DNA of 64,000 nt from Effrenium voratum (GCA_963377175.1 CAUJNA010001724.1:695001-759000), one strand, 5' to 3'; shown: positions 1-11,190, counted from the stretch's first letter. The notes: generated by a model not told the origin, from the letters alone. Numbers and translations are program-made.

Positions 1-266
1 ACCAGCAAGCAATCAAATCCTGAAAATATCCTAACAAAAAGACGGCCAGCTGGGCTGAGATCGGCAGCCTCCATGTCAAGCAAAGTCCAATGAAACGCGC
101 CACAGATTGGCTCATGACACCATACCAAGCAAGGACACCTGGGGTCTTTGGAATGACGCCGGAGTTGGCGGGCGATTTGTCAAGTACAATATTATGCAGA
201 CCTAGTTCGTGCGCGCACCACCCTTCGGCAACTGCAGCTAGACCATAGCAACTTCACTTACTAAAT
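1..266. other. No recognisable feature
   Basis: I see no gene, repeat family or RNA in this stretch. The frames on both strands are short. Confidence 0.5.
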
Positions 267-760
267 CTAGGTCCTCCAGTAGAGACGCTACAATTTCGGT
301 ACCCTTTTTGTGTAATTAGTGTAATGTCCACGTATGATTACAAAGCCTCCCCCGATTAAAGTTATGTTGTGGGCCGTCACTGATTAATAACCCCCCCCCC
401 GAAATAAAGCTTTGTTTTTTTTTGACGGGGAATCCACACACACACACACGCACAAAAACACACCAAACAACACACACACACACGCACACGCACACCCGCT
501 AGCATCATCCCAACCTCGTCCACTAGCTTGTCTGATTGGTCAGTATCTGCCTCGCCTGCCTTAAAATTTCAGATCTACAAAAAATACTAGCCCCCAAACT
601 GCAAATTCTTTACATACTCTTGTTTGAAAAGTGGCCAAGTCGGAAGAACTATTTTGGGAGGGAAGTTGTTGGGTTATTAATCAGAGGTAGACATTATTTC
701 TGTAGGGGAACCCTCCCCCAGAAAAAAGAAACGGTAAAAGGGCACTACTGGGGGACCTAG
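267..760 (+). repeat. Family A short repeat, split by a CA-rich insertion
   Basis: The left end (267-300) carries the family A terminus CTAGGTCCTCCAGTAGAGA. The matching right end (about 695-760) finishes with CTACTGGGGGACCTAG. Normal copies are 105-120 bp, so the middle (about 320-690), which includes a CA tract, looks inserted or expanded. Two truncated copies lying close together would look similar. Confidence 0.5.
434..497. repeat. CA microsatellite
   Basis: Imperfect CA/CACG dinucleotide tract with short interruptions. Confidence 0.85.
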
Positions 761-1374
761 TTGAAGTCCATGATTTGAGACTGTTCATTGAACCTTGCGT
801 TTACTCTCAAAATCAGGCCATCAAATCCCGGCAGTCCAAAAACTGCTGCATGTTTCACATCATGCATGAGCAAGATTCATGAATGTGACCAACTGTTCAA
901 GCTACGCACACATGCCGTGTTCCTCAACCAAATTTGACACGTCAAACATATCATTTATTAACTGTAGCACTTGCTGATCCTGCTTGATGCTGGTTGTCCT
1001 TAAGGTTGCTGTAAGAGTGTGGTTTCAGTGCAACCCGTCTGACCGAAGGTTTGAACTGCGGTTCCAAAGTGTTCCAGCGTGCCGCAAATGAAACACTTCT
1101 TGCCAGTTGCACCACACCGTTTCCTCCTAATAATTTTCGCTTGCCTTTGCTCGTGCTGTTCAGCACAACCATTGCGTTGTACCTTTTCCCTTTTCTTTTT
1201 GCGTCTGGTTCGGCTGCAAAAACTTCATGGCATACCATGCGTTCGCAAGATCAGACGCATACTTCTTGTGGCAAACAAAAAGACACAGATCTCTGGACAT
1301 GTGAGATGTTCAGGTTCGGCAGGCGCAGGTTTATTTCGCAAGGTATGAACTTTGTGGCAAGCGCAGCGCTTTCA
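761..1374. other. Unassigned
   Basis: Overlapping ORFs of 89-110 codons exist on both strands but none has a recognisable domain. No short-repeat family was recognised here. Confidence 0.4.
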
Positions 1375-1572
<198 letters not shown>

Positions 1573-2235
1573 TATTATATTGGACTAGATCAGACTAAAT
1601 TAGATGGAATTGGACTAAAGTGGACGGAATCGGATGAGATTAGATTGGATTTGGTTAGATTGGATTTAGGATGGATTAGATTAGATTGGTCTGGATTGGA
1701 TTAGATTGAAATAGACTAGACTAAATTAGATTGGATTGGATGAGAGCAGATAAGATTAGACCTGGTTAGATTATTAGCTTGGATGGGAGTAGATTAGATC
1801 CGATTGGATTCGATTAGATTAGCTTGGATTGGATTATACTAAATTGGACTGGATTAGATTAGATTAGATTGGATTGAAGTAGCTTAGATTGGATTGGATT
1901 TAGATTAGATTAAATTGGAATAGATTAGATTGGATTGAATTGGATTCGACTAGACTAGATTGAATTGGAATAGACTATACTACATTAGATTGGAGTGGCG
2001 TAGACTAGATAAGGTCAAATAAGATTAGATTGGGTTAGACTAGATTAGACTGGATTGAAGTAGATTAGATAGGATTGGATTGGATGAGACTAGATTGGAT
2101 TAGTTTAGACTGGATTAGAATAGAATAGAGAGATTAGATTAGACTAGCTTAGATCGGAATATAAATGATCAGGTCAGATTAAGTACCAAAAGTTAGAGTA
2201 ATACAATTAGCATTGATTGGATTAGATTGGATTAT
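1573..2235. repeat. Degenerate GATTAGATTGGATT-rich tract
   Basis: Purine/T-rich sequence built from variants of TAGATTGGATTAGATT with no strict period. It joins the two GATA arrays and probably descends from a related simple repeat by mutation and slippage. No ORF of interest. Confidence 0.75.
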
Positions 2236-2244
2236 CGATATATT

Positions 2245-2850
<606 letters not shown>

Positions 2851-3025
2851 AACAAACTGAAAAATCGATGGATAAACATGTTACATATGTGCCCATATAT
2901 ATAATATGATTATCTTTGTAGATATAGCATAAAACACAGGCCAAGCACAAACACAAATACCATCACTCAGACACACACACACACAAACTCATACACACAT
3001 AATGACACTAATACAATGGCATAAA

Positions 3026-3160
3026 CTCACAAACACAGACCCAGACACAGACACAGACAAAGGCACAGACAAAGGCACAGACACAGACACAGACACAAAC
3101 CCAGACCCAGACCCAGACCCAGACACAGACACAAACACACACCACACACACACACACATG
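3026..3160. repeat. Hexamer tract (CAGACA/CAGACC) grading into CA
   Basis: Tandem hexamers (CAGACA, CAGACC, AAGGCA variants) followed by a short CA tract. The Asp-Thr and Gly-Ser repeats in the flanking ORFs come from this tract. Confidence 0.9.
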
Positions 3161-3617
3161 ACGCTCAGCGTGCTCCATAAACTGGCGCTCACCAATGATA
3201 CCGCGGAATATTTAAATGCTGTAGGCCTTCCCTTCCAGAACGCAAGCAAGCATTACGCTCAGGTACCCCCGGCAAGCACGTTGGCGCTTCGTCTTGCCGT
3301 CATACACCCTGGGGTGCGTTGGCCTCGAAGGTACCGAGTGCGGGCACGCAAGGAAACGCGCCAGAGCACAGCGACCGTCTGTGCGTGGTATCATCACAAC
3401 AACTGCGATGAAATGTGCACCCCCTGCGTTTGCCTCACACCCGGCCAACGGTGTGCAGGCGCTGGTGAAAGCCGCGAACACTGCGAGAGCTCACCCGGCA
3501 CCTGTTGGGTAAGGCTGAAGGTTTTCAATTGAATGGTGGGCTCACCCGGCCCCATGCCTTGATTTAAAAAAACACAAACATAGCGCAAGGCCACAGACCG
3601 TGTGCCGCGTCTTTTGG
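3161..3617. other. Unassigned, moderately GC-rich, possibly exonic
   Basis: Open frames run through 3160-3510 on both strands, and the plus strand has a GGTAAGG that would serve as a 5' splice site at about 3509. No domain is recognisable and the coding strand cannot be decided. No short repeat was recognised here. Confidence 0.25.
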
Positions 3618-3724
3618 GCCCCATTCTTCCCAGGGCTCCGGATCTTTCCAGCAAACCTCCGGGGTTTCCGCTCCGGTGTTTGAAAAGAAGCATGGCTGGA
3701 CAGAATGGACAAGGAAGCAACCCA
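3618..3724 (+). repeat. Family I short repeat, diverged copy
   Basis: It shares with the copies at 30966, 56541 and 63316 the order CCCATTCTTCCCAGGG, TTTCCAG-AAACCTCCGG, GAAAAGAAG-ATGG and AAAGAATGG. The terminal CTAGGGG motifs are lost here. Confidence 0.5.
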
Positions 3725-4121
3725 TAGCGCCCCTAGCGCCCCCCCCCCCCGCGTCTTTCGGACCCTTAGCGCCCCTTCGGCTGGCCCGGCGAAAGAGAAG
3801 CGAGCCCCTTGATCCCGCTTCGCGAGGTCGCCACGGCTTCTCTGGAAGCCAAAAGGCGAGCTCTTGAGGCAACGTTGGCACGTCATGTCAAAGGAGGCAG
3901 AACCTGAGAATTCTCCAGTCCTTAAGCCAAAGTCCCAGTCAAAGGAGCCGACTTTCAGCCTAGCCAAAGTCCCGTGTGTTCACCACGACCTCTTCCGAGA
4001 ACCGTTCGTTGCTCGCCGCTTTCAGGACAATGCACTGCCCTTGCCCTTTTCAAGGCTGGCTCGAAGGAGAGCCAGGAAAACAACTCTTCGGATCCATTTG
4101 GCTCGGCGAACTCTGCGAAGC

Positions 4122-4226
4122 CCTGCTAAAAGTGACTAACTTTTAGTGGTATTAATTGGAAAACTCCATAGTTGGCAAAAAACGTTGTTCAGTCCTACCA
4201 GCCCTTGGCTGGTTGCACCAAAGGAT
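4122..4226 (+). repeat. Family F-like short repeat, diverged
   Basis: Related to the family F copies at 4779, 9568, 12059 and 32403. Shared pieces are 'ttttagtggt', 'ggaaaactcc', 'tagttggcaaaaa', 'agtcctacagcc' and a final 'caccaaag'. The left end is eroded. Confidence 0.45.
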
Positions 4227-4386
4227 CCATTTGGGGTGTGGCCCCTGAACTTTTTGCCCAACTCCTGCGGCCGATCTGCCATCCGCAGAGTGGATTGGTA
4301 CCGCAGCGGCTCTGGTCGAATTGCTCGCAGAACGCCTTGGAGCGCCTGGAGTTTTCGCCCCCGAACGGCGCACCTCCCGAAAGATT

Positions 4387-4780
4387 CGATCGGGTACGTC
4401 AGGTAAGTGATCGTAAGCCTGCCTGGTACTCAAAGAACCTACAAACAAGCGGGGTGGGGAGGGAAAAATCAGGTTTTGCAGCTGCTACTCGTCGAAAACC
4501 AGGTTTTTGGTTGAAGAACCTGGTTTTGCTTCCTGAAACCCGTACAAAAATTGTACAAAACCCGGAAAACAACAGTACAAATCCCGTATTTTCCGTATGC
4601 TTTTTGAAACCCAGGTTTCTCCTCGAAAAGCCAGGTCATGTTTTGGAACCCGCTTTTTTGTAGGATTTTGGAGTAGCAGGATGTGATTTTTAACCCACTG
4701 GAGTGAGACTGAACAAAGCATGGCTTAAGTGAGTTATAACCAGGCTTACTAACCACTTTCTCACTCCAATCCCCTTTACT
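4387..4780 (+). repeat. Family C short repeat split by a hairpin-rich insertion
   Basis: The left arm (4387-4435) has 'gggtacgtcaggtaagt' then 'gtaagcctg'. The right arm (about 4731-4775) has 'gagttataaccaggcttac' then 'taaccact', as in intact family C copies (47414, 63449). Between them lies about 290 bp rich in small inverted motifs around AACCAGGTT and TTGTACAA. The simplest reading is an old C element with a later insertion. Confidence 0.4.
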
Positions 4781-4888
4781 CGGTAACTTTCTGCTCCCCT
4801 GCTAAAAGTTTAACTTGTGGTTTAGTGGAAAACCCCTTAGTTGGCAAAAGGTTGTTCAGTCCTAACAGCCATGCAAAATCCGCCAAAG
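4779..4888 (+). repeat. Family F short repeat
   Basis: It runs from 'ctcggtaactttctgctcccc' through 'gctaaaagtttaacttgtgg' and 'agttggcaaaa' to 'cgccaaag'. On the minus strand it starts CTTTG-GC and ends GGGGAGCAG. This copy has GC where the others have GT. Confidence 0.65.
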
Positions 4889-5166
4889 TTTCAGCAGACC
4901 CTCGTGCCGGCCCCGCATGGCGGGGCAAGCACCGGCAGCTTTAGCGAGGGAGGGCGACAGGGCCGTCCAAATTCTGGCGAAAATACCCGAGGCTTGGAGG
5001 ATGTCTCTCGAAAAGAACCTGATCGACTACAAACGCCCCATGCAAGAGAAACAGTCTCTGAATGGAGGCTCCAAATCGGCGAATTCTGACCACCACCATT
5101 TCCGTTTTGGGCTTCCTTTGGGGAAAAAATACAAAACAAACAATGACCTTAGGGTACTTGTCACCC

Positions 5167-5278
5167 ACATAGGGGCCCTTTTGGAAAAATAGATGGCCCT
5201 GGTCAATAGAACAAAACCCAGCTAACCAGTGCCTTCTATATATTTGTTTTAGCAAACTAACCAAAAAAGGACCTATGG
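5167..5278 (+). repeat. Family L short repeat with terminal inverted repeats
   Basis: It begins CATAGG-GCCCTTTTGG and ends CCAAAAAAGGACCTATG, an inverted pair shared with the copies at 6778 and 9453. GTCACC lies just outside both ends and may be a target-site duplication. It abuts a family A copy on the right. Confidence 0.7.
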
Positions 5279-5399
5279 TCACCAGTAGAGAGGATAGAAT
5301 AAGGGTACACTTTTTCCTGTAGTCTATTGTAGGGTTCGGAACCCTCCCAACCAAAAGAGAGTTTCGGTACAAGTTGGCACCAATCGCTGGGGGACCTAG
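5279..5399 (+). repeat. Family A short repeat, left end truncated
   Basis: Core 'cagtagagaggatagaataagggtac', 'tttttcctgtagtctatt' and 'gggttcggaaccctccc', with right terminus CTGGGGGACCTAG intact. The left CTAGGTCCTC is missing and is replaced by the end of the family L copy. Confidence 0.75.
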
Positions 5400-5510
5400 C
5401 TAAGGAACCGGGTACTTGTCACTCACCCTTCACCTCTCAGTCGTTGCTTGCCTGGCAGTCACATATCGATTCTGCACGAGCTGAGCTCCATGGTCCTCAG
5501 TTGCCGGCCG

Positions 5511-5604
<94 letters not shown>
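5511..5604 (+). repeat. Uninterrupted poly(A) run of 94 bases
   Basis: Ninety-four consecutive A residues after GGCCG and before CGACCG. It could be the tail of a retrocopy or SINE inserted on the plus strand, a slipped homopolymer, or a sequencing or assembly artefact. No obvious source gene lies upstream. Confidence 0.9.
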
Positions 5605-5605
<1 letters not shown>

Positions 5606-5655
5606 GACCGCTGCTGCTCGCTTTCGGCTTTCGGGAGGGGGGGGGGGGGGCGAAA

Positions 5656-5783
5656 GCTCCATTTTTGTTTGAAAACGAGCCTGGAAAGAATGATAAAACG
5701 TATGGTTCCGGTAGTGATACATTGCTTTTAAAGCCAACAAGGAGAACAAGGGAAAACAACACATAGTCTGGAGCAAATGGAAG
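5656..5783 (+). repeat. Family B short repeat, diverged
   Basis: Retains 'gctccattttt', 'gcctggaaag', 'ccggtagtgatac', 'cttttaaagccaaca' and 'gagcaaatggaag', matching the order of family B. Confidence 0.5.
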
Positions 5784-6209
5784 CGGAGCTCAAAGCCCGT
5801 TGAGCCAAAGCTCCTGGTGGTATTGAAGTTGTTTCAATGAACAGAAGCCTCAGTTGCGTTCAAGGACCCAGAAATACAACATGATCACCTTTTGGAGACC
5901 TGACGAAACAGGACGAAGCCAGGGGGAAACCAAAAGGTTCAACGGTGAATTCGCTTTGGGCAAGTGAGAAGCAAGCAGGAATGGGAAGCGGGGAAGCGAA
6001 AACGGAGCTGTGTAGCCCTGTTCATTCAGCTGGGACAACCAAAGCTCCATAGGTTTTGAAGCCGTTAACAGTCACCCTCCAAGCCACCTCCTTTTTTGCC
6101 AGGAATGGGGAAAACAAAAACGCCCGTTCCAGTCAATGCAAGCGTGGGGAGGAGAATCCAAGCTCGAGAAGATTTCGCGAACATGACACTTCTTGGGGGT
6201 TCCATGTCT
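5784..6209. other. Unassigned
   Basis: No recognised repeat family or domain. ORFs on the minus strand are under 90 codons and unremarkable. Confidence 0.4.
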
Positions 6210-6272
6210 GATCCCCTGCCAACAGTTTAACTTTTGGTGGATTAGATTCGGAAACCCTACCACTAAACCAAC
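6210..6272 (+). repeat. Family E short repeat, partial
   Basis: Middle of family E only: 'gatcccctgc', 'agtttaacttttggtgg', 'attcggaaa' and 'ccactaaa'. Same orientation as all other E copies. Confidence 0.45.
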
Positions 6273-6426
6273 AAACAACGCGGGTTCAGATGTTTCACCT
6301 TTCTGAAGAGAGTCACTAGAATCCTCCATACCTCCCAGAAGCTTCTCAGGACCCTTCTAAGAACCTGTTCTAAGATTTTACCGAGGGCGACAGAGCTCTT
6401 TGTATCCTTCCAACAGTTTGTTTCTG

Positions 6427-6532
6427 CTTTACTAAGGGAATCAGGGTACCTTTTTTTCTGTAGTCTATTTTAGTAGGGTTCGGAACCCTCCCCGCCAAAA
6501 CAGGAAGAGACAGGGCACTACTGGGGGACCTG
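6427..6532 (+). repeat. Family A short repeat, left end truncated
   Basis: Shows 'cagggtacctttttttctgt', 'agtctattttagtagggtt', 'cggaaccctcccc' and right end ACTACTGGGGGACCTGG. One base of the terminal CTAG is changed. Confidence 0.75.
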
Positions 6533-6694
6533 GCTAAGGAGCCGGATATTTTTTTCTGGGAACCACCCAATTTGTACCCTGGGCCGGTCTGTCCACTCCC
6601 GTCCAGTCGCGGGAGGCGGCAGGCTGCACTCTCCTGCAGGCTCTGCAACAGCCTGCAGCAGAAGCAGCAACCTCAGCAGCCAAAAAGTGGACCC

Positions 6695-6766
6695 GTTTGG
6701 GTGGTACATGTAGCTACAGTGAAACCAAGCTGAAACAACCAGTTTAGAGGCAAACTTATGGTGGAC
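6695..6766 (+). repeat. Left copy of a ~72-bp direct repeat flanking a family L element
   Basis: 'gtttgggtggtacatgtagc', 'gaaaccaagctgaaacaacc' and 'agtttagagg' recur at 6889-6962 with a few changes. The family L element lies between the two copies. Confidence 0.8.
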
Positions 6767-6777
6767 CCTTTTGAATG

Positions 6778-6889
6778 CATAGGTGTCCTTTTTGGGAAAA
6801 TAGATGGATATCCCTGGTAGTTGATTGAACCACCAGGTAAGCCAGGGCCCTCTATGTTTCAACCAAATCAACCAAAAAGGACACCTATG
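6778..6889 (+). repeat. Family L short repeat, best copy
   Basis: The termini CATAGGTGTCCTTTTTGG and CCAAAAAGGACACCTATG are an 18-bp inverted pair. Length is 112 bp. The GT after CATAG could act as a 5' splice site, but no matching AG is fixed at the other end. Confidence 0.85.
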
Positions 6890-6962
6890 TTTGGGTGGTA
6901 CATGTAGCTGAAGGGAAACCAAGCTGAAACAACCAGTTCAGAGGGGATGGTTCAACATGGTG
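6889..6962 (+). repeat. Right copy of the ~72-bp direct repeat
   Basis: Second copy of 6695-6766. The pair is too long to be an ordinary target-site duplication. It suggests a local tandem duplication with the L element inside. Confidence 0.8.
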
Positions 6963-6965
6963 GAC

Positions 6966-8290
6966 CTTCATCGTTGGTAGTTGAATTATGGAATCCCTAA
7001 CAGAGGGCATGAATTTAGCTGTGGCAATCAAGAGGACCCTTTCCTGCCGTGCTCTACAAGGATTTACTAAGATTCTGCTCGGAGCAATCTGCGGCATGAA
7101 GCTCCAAATTTGTATCTGTATTCAGGGCGGGAATGTGGTGTGGCCCTTCCTTGCTGCAATTGCGACTAGTGGGTTTTTCTGTTGATGCGACTGGCAGGGA
7201 CAACCCCAAAAAACAAACAGAGCGCACCACCAATCGGAAACCACTGGCTAGATGACTCAGCGCTTGGATCAGGCGCACGGCATGTAGTGCACCTGTCTTC
7301 TGAGACCCCAAAACCATTGACCACTGATAATTGGCGTGGGGGCGCCTCGCAAAGTGCAACTTCATTCAAACCAAGCAATCCCCGTCAATGCAGCCAACCC
7401 TTCACCTGTTTAAACTGGTATCATGATGAGTGATGATGATCAACACTCAAACAATACGTTTGTGTTTCTGTATGCACAAATGTGTATGTAGAAATGTACA
7501 ATATGTAGCAATGGTGGCCACGCTTGTCGCGCAACGTGCCGGAGAATGATTCCGGGCCCGCATTCGTGGGGTTTGGCCTAAATTTGGACCCAGACTGGGG
7601 AAACGCCCATGATTGAAGCAAGCCAACTCCCCAACGGGTTGCCACATTAAACTCCTCGGATATCTTCTGTTGAATGTGCAAGGCTGAATGAAAACGTGGT
7701 TGCGAAAGCAACATCCACAACATTGCTGCCATTTGACAATGTGTCAAGCTTACGCATCCTCACAAATGGCTGGCTTCAAATAGTTTGTTGTTGAGCTGCA
7801 CCAAATACAAGTCAAACGGACACGAAGACAAACATACGCCAGTACCCACGTCCATTGCAGCAAGTCACAGAAATGCGGCAGGTGTCGCCTGAGCTGGACA
7901 AGAGAACAACAAGCAGGGGCCCTTACAGGGTGCTCAAACTTGCCGCGCCTTTCGACTTTGGCGCAGTCAGGCTTGGGGAACATCCCCCCCCACGAAAAAC
8001 TCGGCACTCGTTGCCCTGCAACCCGCTTTCCTTGTTTGCCTGAGGCTTTCTCCCACCCAGAGGCTCCTGGCTTCGGCTTTCAATGGGAAGACCCGACCCC
8101 TCCATTCACCTCGCTTCGGTGTTTGGGGGTCTCAAGACCAGGTTGTTTGAAGGTCCTAAATCAATCGGGAGCCTCTGGGGATGTTGCAAGGCATTTCCCC
8201 CAAGTTCCATCCCACTCTCCACAAACTCCATGTCTTCTCTGACCATGTCCCAGTGAACGTCATTGTTTTGGGGAAGAGTGCCCCGTCCTT
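6966..8290. other. Unassigned
   Basis: Mixed, moderately GC-rich DNA. Several ORFs of 60-110 codons on both strands overlap each other, with no recognisable domain. I found no short-repeat family with intact ends here, so it may include real exons I cannot resolve. Confidence 0.3.
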
Positions 8291-8298
8291 TCTCAAAC

Positions 8299-8357
8299 CC
8301 TCACTCACTCACTCACTCACTCGCTCACCTTTATTTTCTTCTCTCTCTCTCTCACTC

Positions 8358-8390
<33 letters not shown>
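8299..8390. repeat. (CACT)n and (CT)n microsatellites
   Basis: A short CACT tract (8299-8325) followed by a CT tract (8337-8390). Ser-Leu repeats in the plus-strand ORFs come from it. Confidence 0.9.
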
Positions 8391-8392
<2 letters not shown>

Positions 8393-8405
8393 CTTGGATG
8401 CTAGT

Positions 8406-8530
8406 TGAGTCAAAATCAAAACCTGGCAATCAACTGGTCTACTCAGAACCATATAAAGATCTTACAAGAGCGGCTGCACCCCTTTATGATTAGGGACTAT
8501 CCCGTACCCAGGTTTTGATTGTGGCCTCAG
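8406..8530 (+). repeat. Family H short repeat
   Basis: Inverted termini around CAAAATCAAAACCTGG and CCAGGTTTTGATTGTGG. The interior 'ccagaaccat-taaag', 'gcggc-gc-cc' and 'tttatg' matches the copies at 9001 and 63610. Confidence 0.75.
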
Positions 8531-9000
8531 TTCAGCAAAGCTAACAGCAGTCGGGCCACTTCGGTAATCATTTCAACTCGGAGATCCGAGCCGTAAAGTG
8601 TCTGGGCCAAGCAAAAGGCACGGGCGAGAGTCCGTCACCCAGAGCACAAGAGACAAGGGCTGCTCGGTGTTCTTTTTGTTCCTTCTTTTCTTCCTCTTTT
8701 CTCGGGGAACTCCCAACATGGATTTCGGTTTTCGGTTTGGTTTCCCATTAACACCAACAAACAATTGCCCACCCCCCCCCCCGGAGGCACAATATCCACG
8801 CTTCCAGGGCAGTGGCCCGGTGCATCCGCTTTAAGTTCTCTGCATGGGAACTTCAAGAGTATTCCGCATTTGTTGTTGCATGAGTGTTACCCCCTACGCA
8901 AAATACAAACTTTTTCCAGGGCATGTTTTGGACAACCTGGTTTTTCGAGGTAAATACCTCCTTTTCTAGTAGAGGGTCGACATGATTCCCCAAAGTCGGG

Positions 9001-9140
9001 GGCAATCAAAACCCGGTATTAAACTGGTCGTAATCCCAGAACCATGCTTCAATAATTCAGAAGGCGGAGATCCGCGGCTATTTATGGCTGGGATTGGCCC
9101 TTAGTAACCTTTATCTACCCGGGTTTTGATTGTGGCTCAC
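9001..9140 (+). repeat. Family H short repeat
   Basis: 'caatcaaaacccggta' at left, 'cccgggttttgattgtggc' at right. The plus strand has 'agtaacctttatctaccc' before the right end, which resembles a branch point and pyrimidine tract. Confidence 0.75.
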
Positions 9141-9452
9141 ATGTCTTTTTCTGAACCGTCCTTAAAAAAGGGCCGCGCTCTTTGTAAACAACAAAATTTG
9201 TGGGTACATAGGTGCACACCCCCACTTATATATCTTTTGATGAAACTGAATGTGACAGAAATGACACTTGAGAAGAAAATGACGGCATATGGCTTGTTGT
9301 CTTGCCTCATTGACAAGTTGTTAGCCTGATTTCAGGTCCTGCAAAGAGCGACAATTGAGCCACGGAAACTGACGCGCAAAAAGAACCGTCAACCAAGACG
9401 GTAAACAGCAACGCCAAGGGGCGTTTCTCAAAATCATCCAAACAGATCTTGT

Positions 9453-9565
9453 CATAGGTGTCCTTTTGAGCAAAACAGATGTGTTTCCGTGGTAGACGAA
9501 TGGCATAAAGCCAATCTAAACCAGTGCCCATCTACTTCTCATCAAGAGGATCAAAAGGACACCAT
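9453..9565 (+). repeat. Family L short repeat
   Basis: Termini CATAGGTGTCCTTTTGA and TCAAAAGGACACCATG. Length 113 bp. It is separated from the next family F copy by only a few bases. Confidence 0.8.
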
Positions 9566-9567
9566 GT

Positions 9568-9675
9568 CTCAGTTGCTTTCTGCTCCCCTGCTAAAAGTTT
9601 AACTTGTGGTTTAGCGGAAAACTCATTAGTTGGTAAAAAGTTAAAGTCCTAACAGCCAAGCAAAGTGCACCAAAG
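9568..9675 (+). repeat. Family F short repeat
   Basis: Starts 'ctcagttgctttctgctccc' and ends 'gtgcaccaaag'. Read on the minus strand it runs from CTTTG-GTGCAC to AACTGAG, so it has GT and AG at its ends. No inverted termini are evident. Confidence 0.75.
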
Positions 9676-9806
9676 AGATCTTGTCCTGTACTCATTCGGG
9701 CCCGAACCCCTTCGGAAGTCGCACGCGCACTTTTCTCCATTCGCTTGGGAGTCCTGTCCTGCGAATCCACGAGCTGGCGATGAGGGGATGGGAGCTCTGT
9801 GGAAAC

Positions 9807-10041
9807 CAGGTCCTCCAGTACAGAGGTTAGAAAAAGGGTACCAGCTGTTTTCTGCGGTCGATTTTAGTAGGCTGCGCAACCCTCCCAACCAGAAAAGGTC
9901 AGAGGTTAGGGTACTTGTTTTCCTCTTGTTTCTTTCTTCTTCTTGTTTTTTCCTTCTTTTTTTTTTCCGGTGGTCTATTTTAGTGTCGGAATTCCCTCCC
10001 AACCAAAGGAACGGTGCAGGGCACCAATCGCCGGGACACCG
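9807..10041 (+). repeat. Composite of two family A copies
   Basis: One left end (9810, 'ggtcctccagtacagagg'), then two successive core blocks ('ctgcggtcgattttagtagg' at about 9855 and 'tggtctattttagt' at about 9970), and one right end near 10041 ('caatcgccgggacacc'). A C/T-rich tract sits between the blocks. This is consistent with insertion or recombination between two copies. Confidence 0.6.
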
Positions 10042-10105
10042 GAGGGCTCCAGCGGCTCCGAGTGCAATGGTTGCAACGACCTTTTGATCAACCCCACCAT
10101 GGGTC

Positions 10106-10190
10106 CACTGCTCAGTTCTTCGCTGACCACTGCAAAAAAAGGGAACCCTTTTTTGGGGCTTGGACCATTTTTGGTGGGCAACATGAGTAG
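10106..10190 (+). repeat. Family Y short repeat
   Basis: 'gctcagttcttcgctgacc', 'tgcaaaaaaagggaaccc', 'ttggggcttggaccattttt' and 'gggcaacatgag' match the nested element at 59931-60047 in order. Confidence 0.6.
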
Positions 10191-10261
10191 AGCTAGGTCC
10201 AGTTAAAGAATGTATATTTTAGTGTTTGCCTTCACTTTAAAATGTATCCTAAGTCTACCCC

Positions 10262-10380
10262 AGATGGGTCCACTGTGTGTCAAGGTGAGACGCCTCTGCA
10301 AGAAGCAGAAATCAGCTTTTGTGGGTCCAATTCGGAAAATCCGGTGCCTGTTTCAACCAAAAAGTTAAAGTCCCCAAAGA
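10262..10380 (+). repeat. Family Q short repeat
   Basis: 'gatgggtccactgtgtgtc-aggtgagac', 'cctctgcaag', 'cttttgtgggtccaattcgg' and 'caaccaaaaagttaaagtcc' are shared with copies at 28116, 45370 and 58350. All four have the same orientation. Confidence 0.65.
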
Positions 10381-10769
10381 TATGTTGCCATGTAGCCATA
10401 AATTTGACTCGGCATGTGGTCACGGAACATTGAGATAATTGGCAAATTCGAAGACATCGTTGGGGAAATCATTGAGAAGGTTGTGGGAAGCTGTGGATTT
10501 ACCCAGACTTGCCTAGGTTCTTACAACTGCAGTGGCCGTCCCCCAATAAATATGGGAAGCTGTAGATTTGCCAGACTTGCTTTTTGTTCTGCGGACTCGG
10601 GGTGCATGAACTGGGGGGCTTGTATATACTTACCCCTTAAAACTCCAAGCCCTGGGGAAGTTAATCTTTTACAGACATATAGCCCATGTTACCCCACAAA
10701 AGTTGAGAAAAGTTGTGTTTTTAAGAGGTAAGTATATTCTCCAGTTCACGGATTTCAGTGCATGGTTCT
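10381..10769. other. Unassigned
   Basis: Contains an imperfect local duplication ('gggaagctgtggattt-ccagacttgc' near 10487 and 'gggaagctgtagatttgccagacttgc' near 10553). No recognisable gene. Confidence 0.4.
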
Positions 10770-10843
10770 AATAGAGTAAAAAGGGTGGTGAATTCACCTA
10801 CCCCAACATGGGAACCATTGGTTTTGACAACCACAGCCATTTG
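10770..10843 (+). repeat. Family G fragment
   Basis: Right half of the long G subtype: 'aaagggtggtg', 'cacctacccca', 'gaaccattggttttgac', 'ccacagccat'. The left end is absent. Confidence 0.5.
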
Positions 10844-11140
10844 ACCACACCCCATATCTCTTCAAACATGGCAAGCCAACAGGTCTTGGTCCATGCCATG
10901 CGATCGGACCGAGACAACCAGCGAGGAGAAAAAGGAAGGAATCCCACAGTGAATCGTTGGACAGCGCGGAGAGGCAAGCACGCAAGCAAGCATTGGTATC
11001 AAAAGCGGGCAAATAGGCATTCTCGTGTGTTCCAAGATGCTGGCTCCGGACCGAGTTTGAACAGTTTGGGCCAAAAGTTGTTCGAAGGAACGGAGAATGA
11101 GGTGCCAGCCGGAAGGTAGCCCCCACTTGATGGTTAGTTG

Positions 11141-11190
11141 GGTATGGGTCAAAATTAAAGCACCAGGGCACCGCAGGTTTTGGCCCATGT
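11141..11190 (-). repeat. Family G fragment
   Basis: 'gtatgggtcaaaattaaagc', 'accagggcaccgcaggtttt' is the reverse complement of the left part of the copy at 52216. The other end was not recognised. Confidence 0.5.

Noticed and set aside
5430..5776. Poly-Lys and poly-Phe ORFs
   Set aside because: Artefact of the 94-base poly(A) run.
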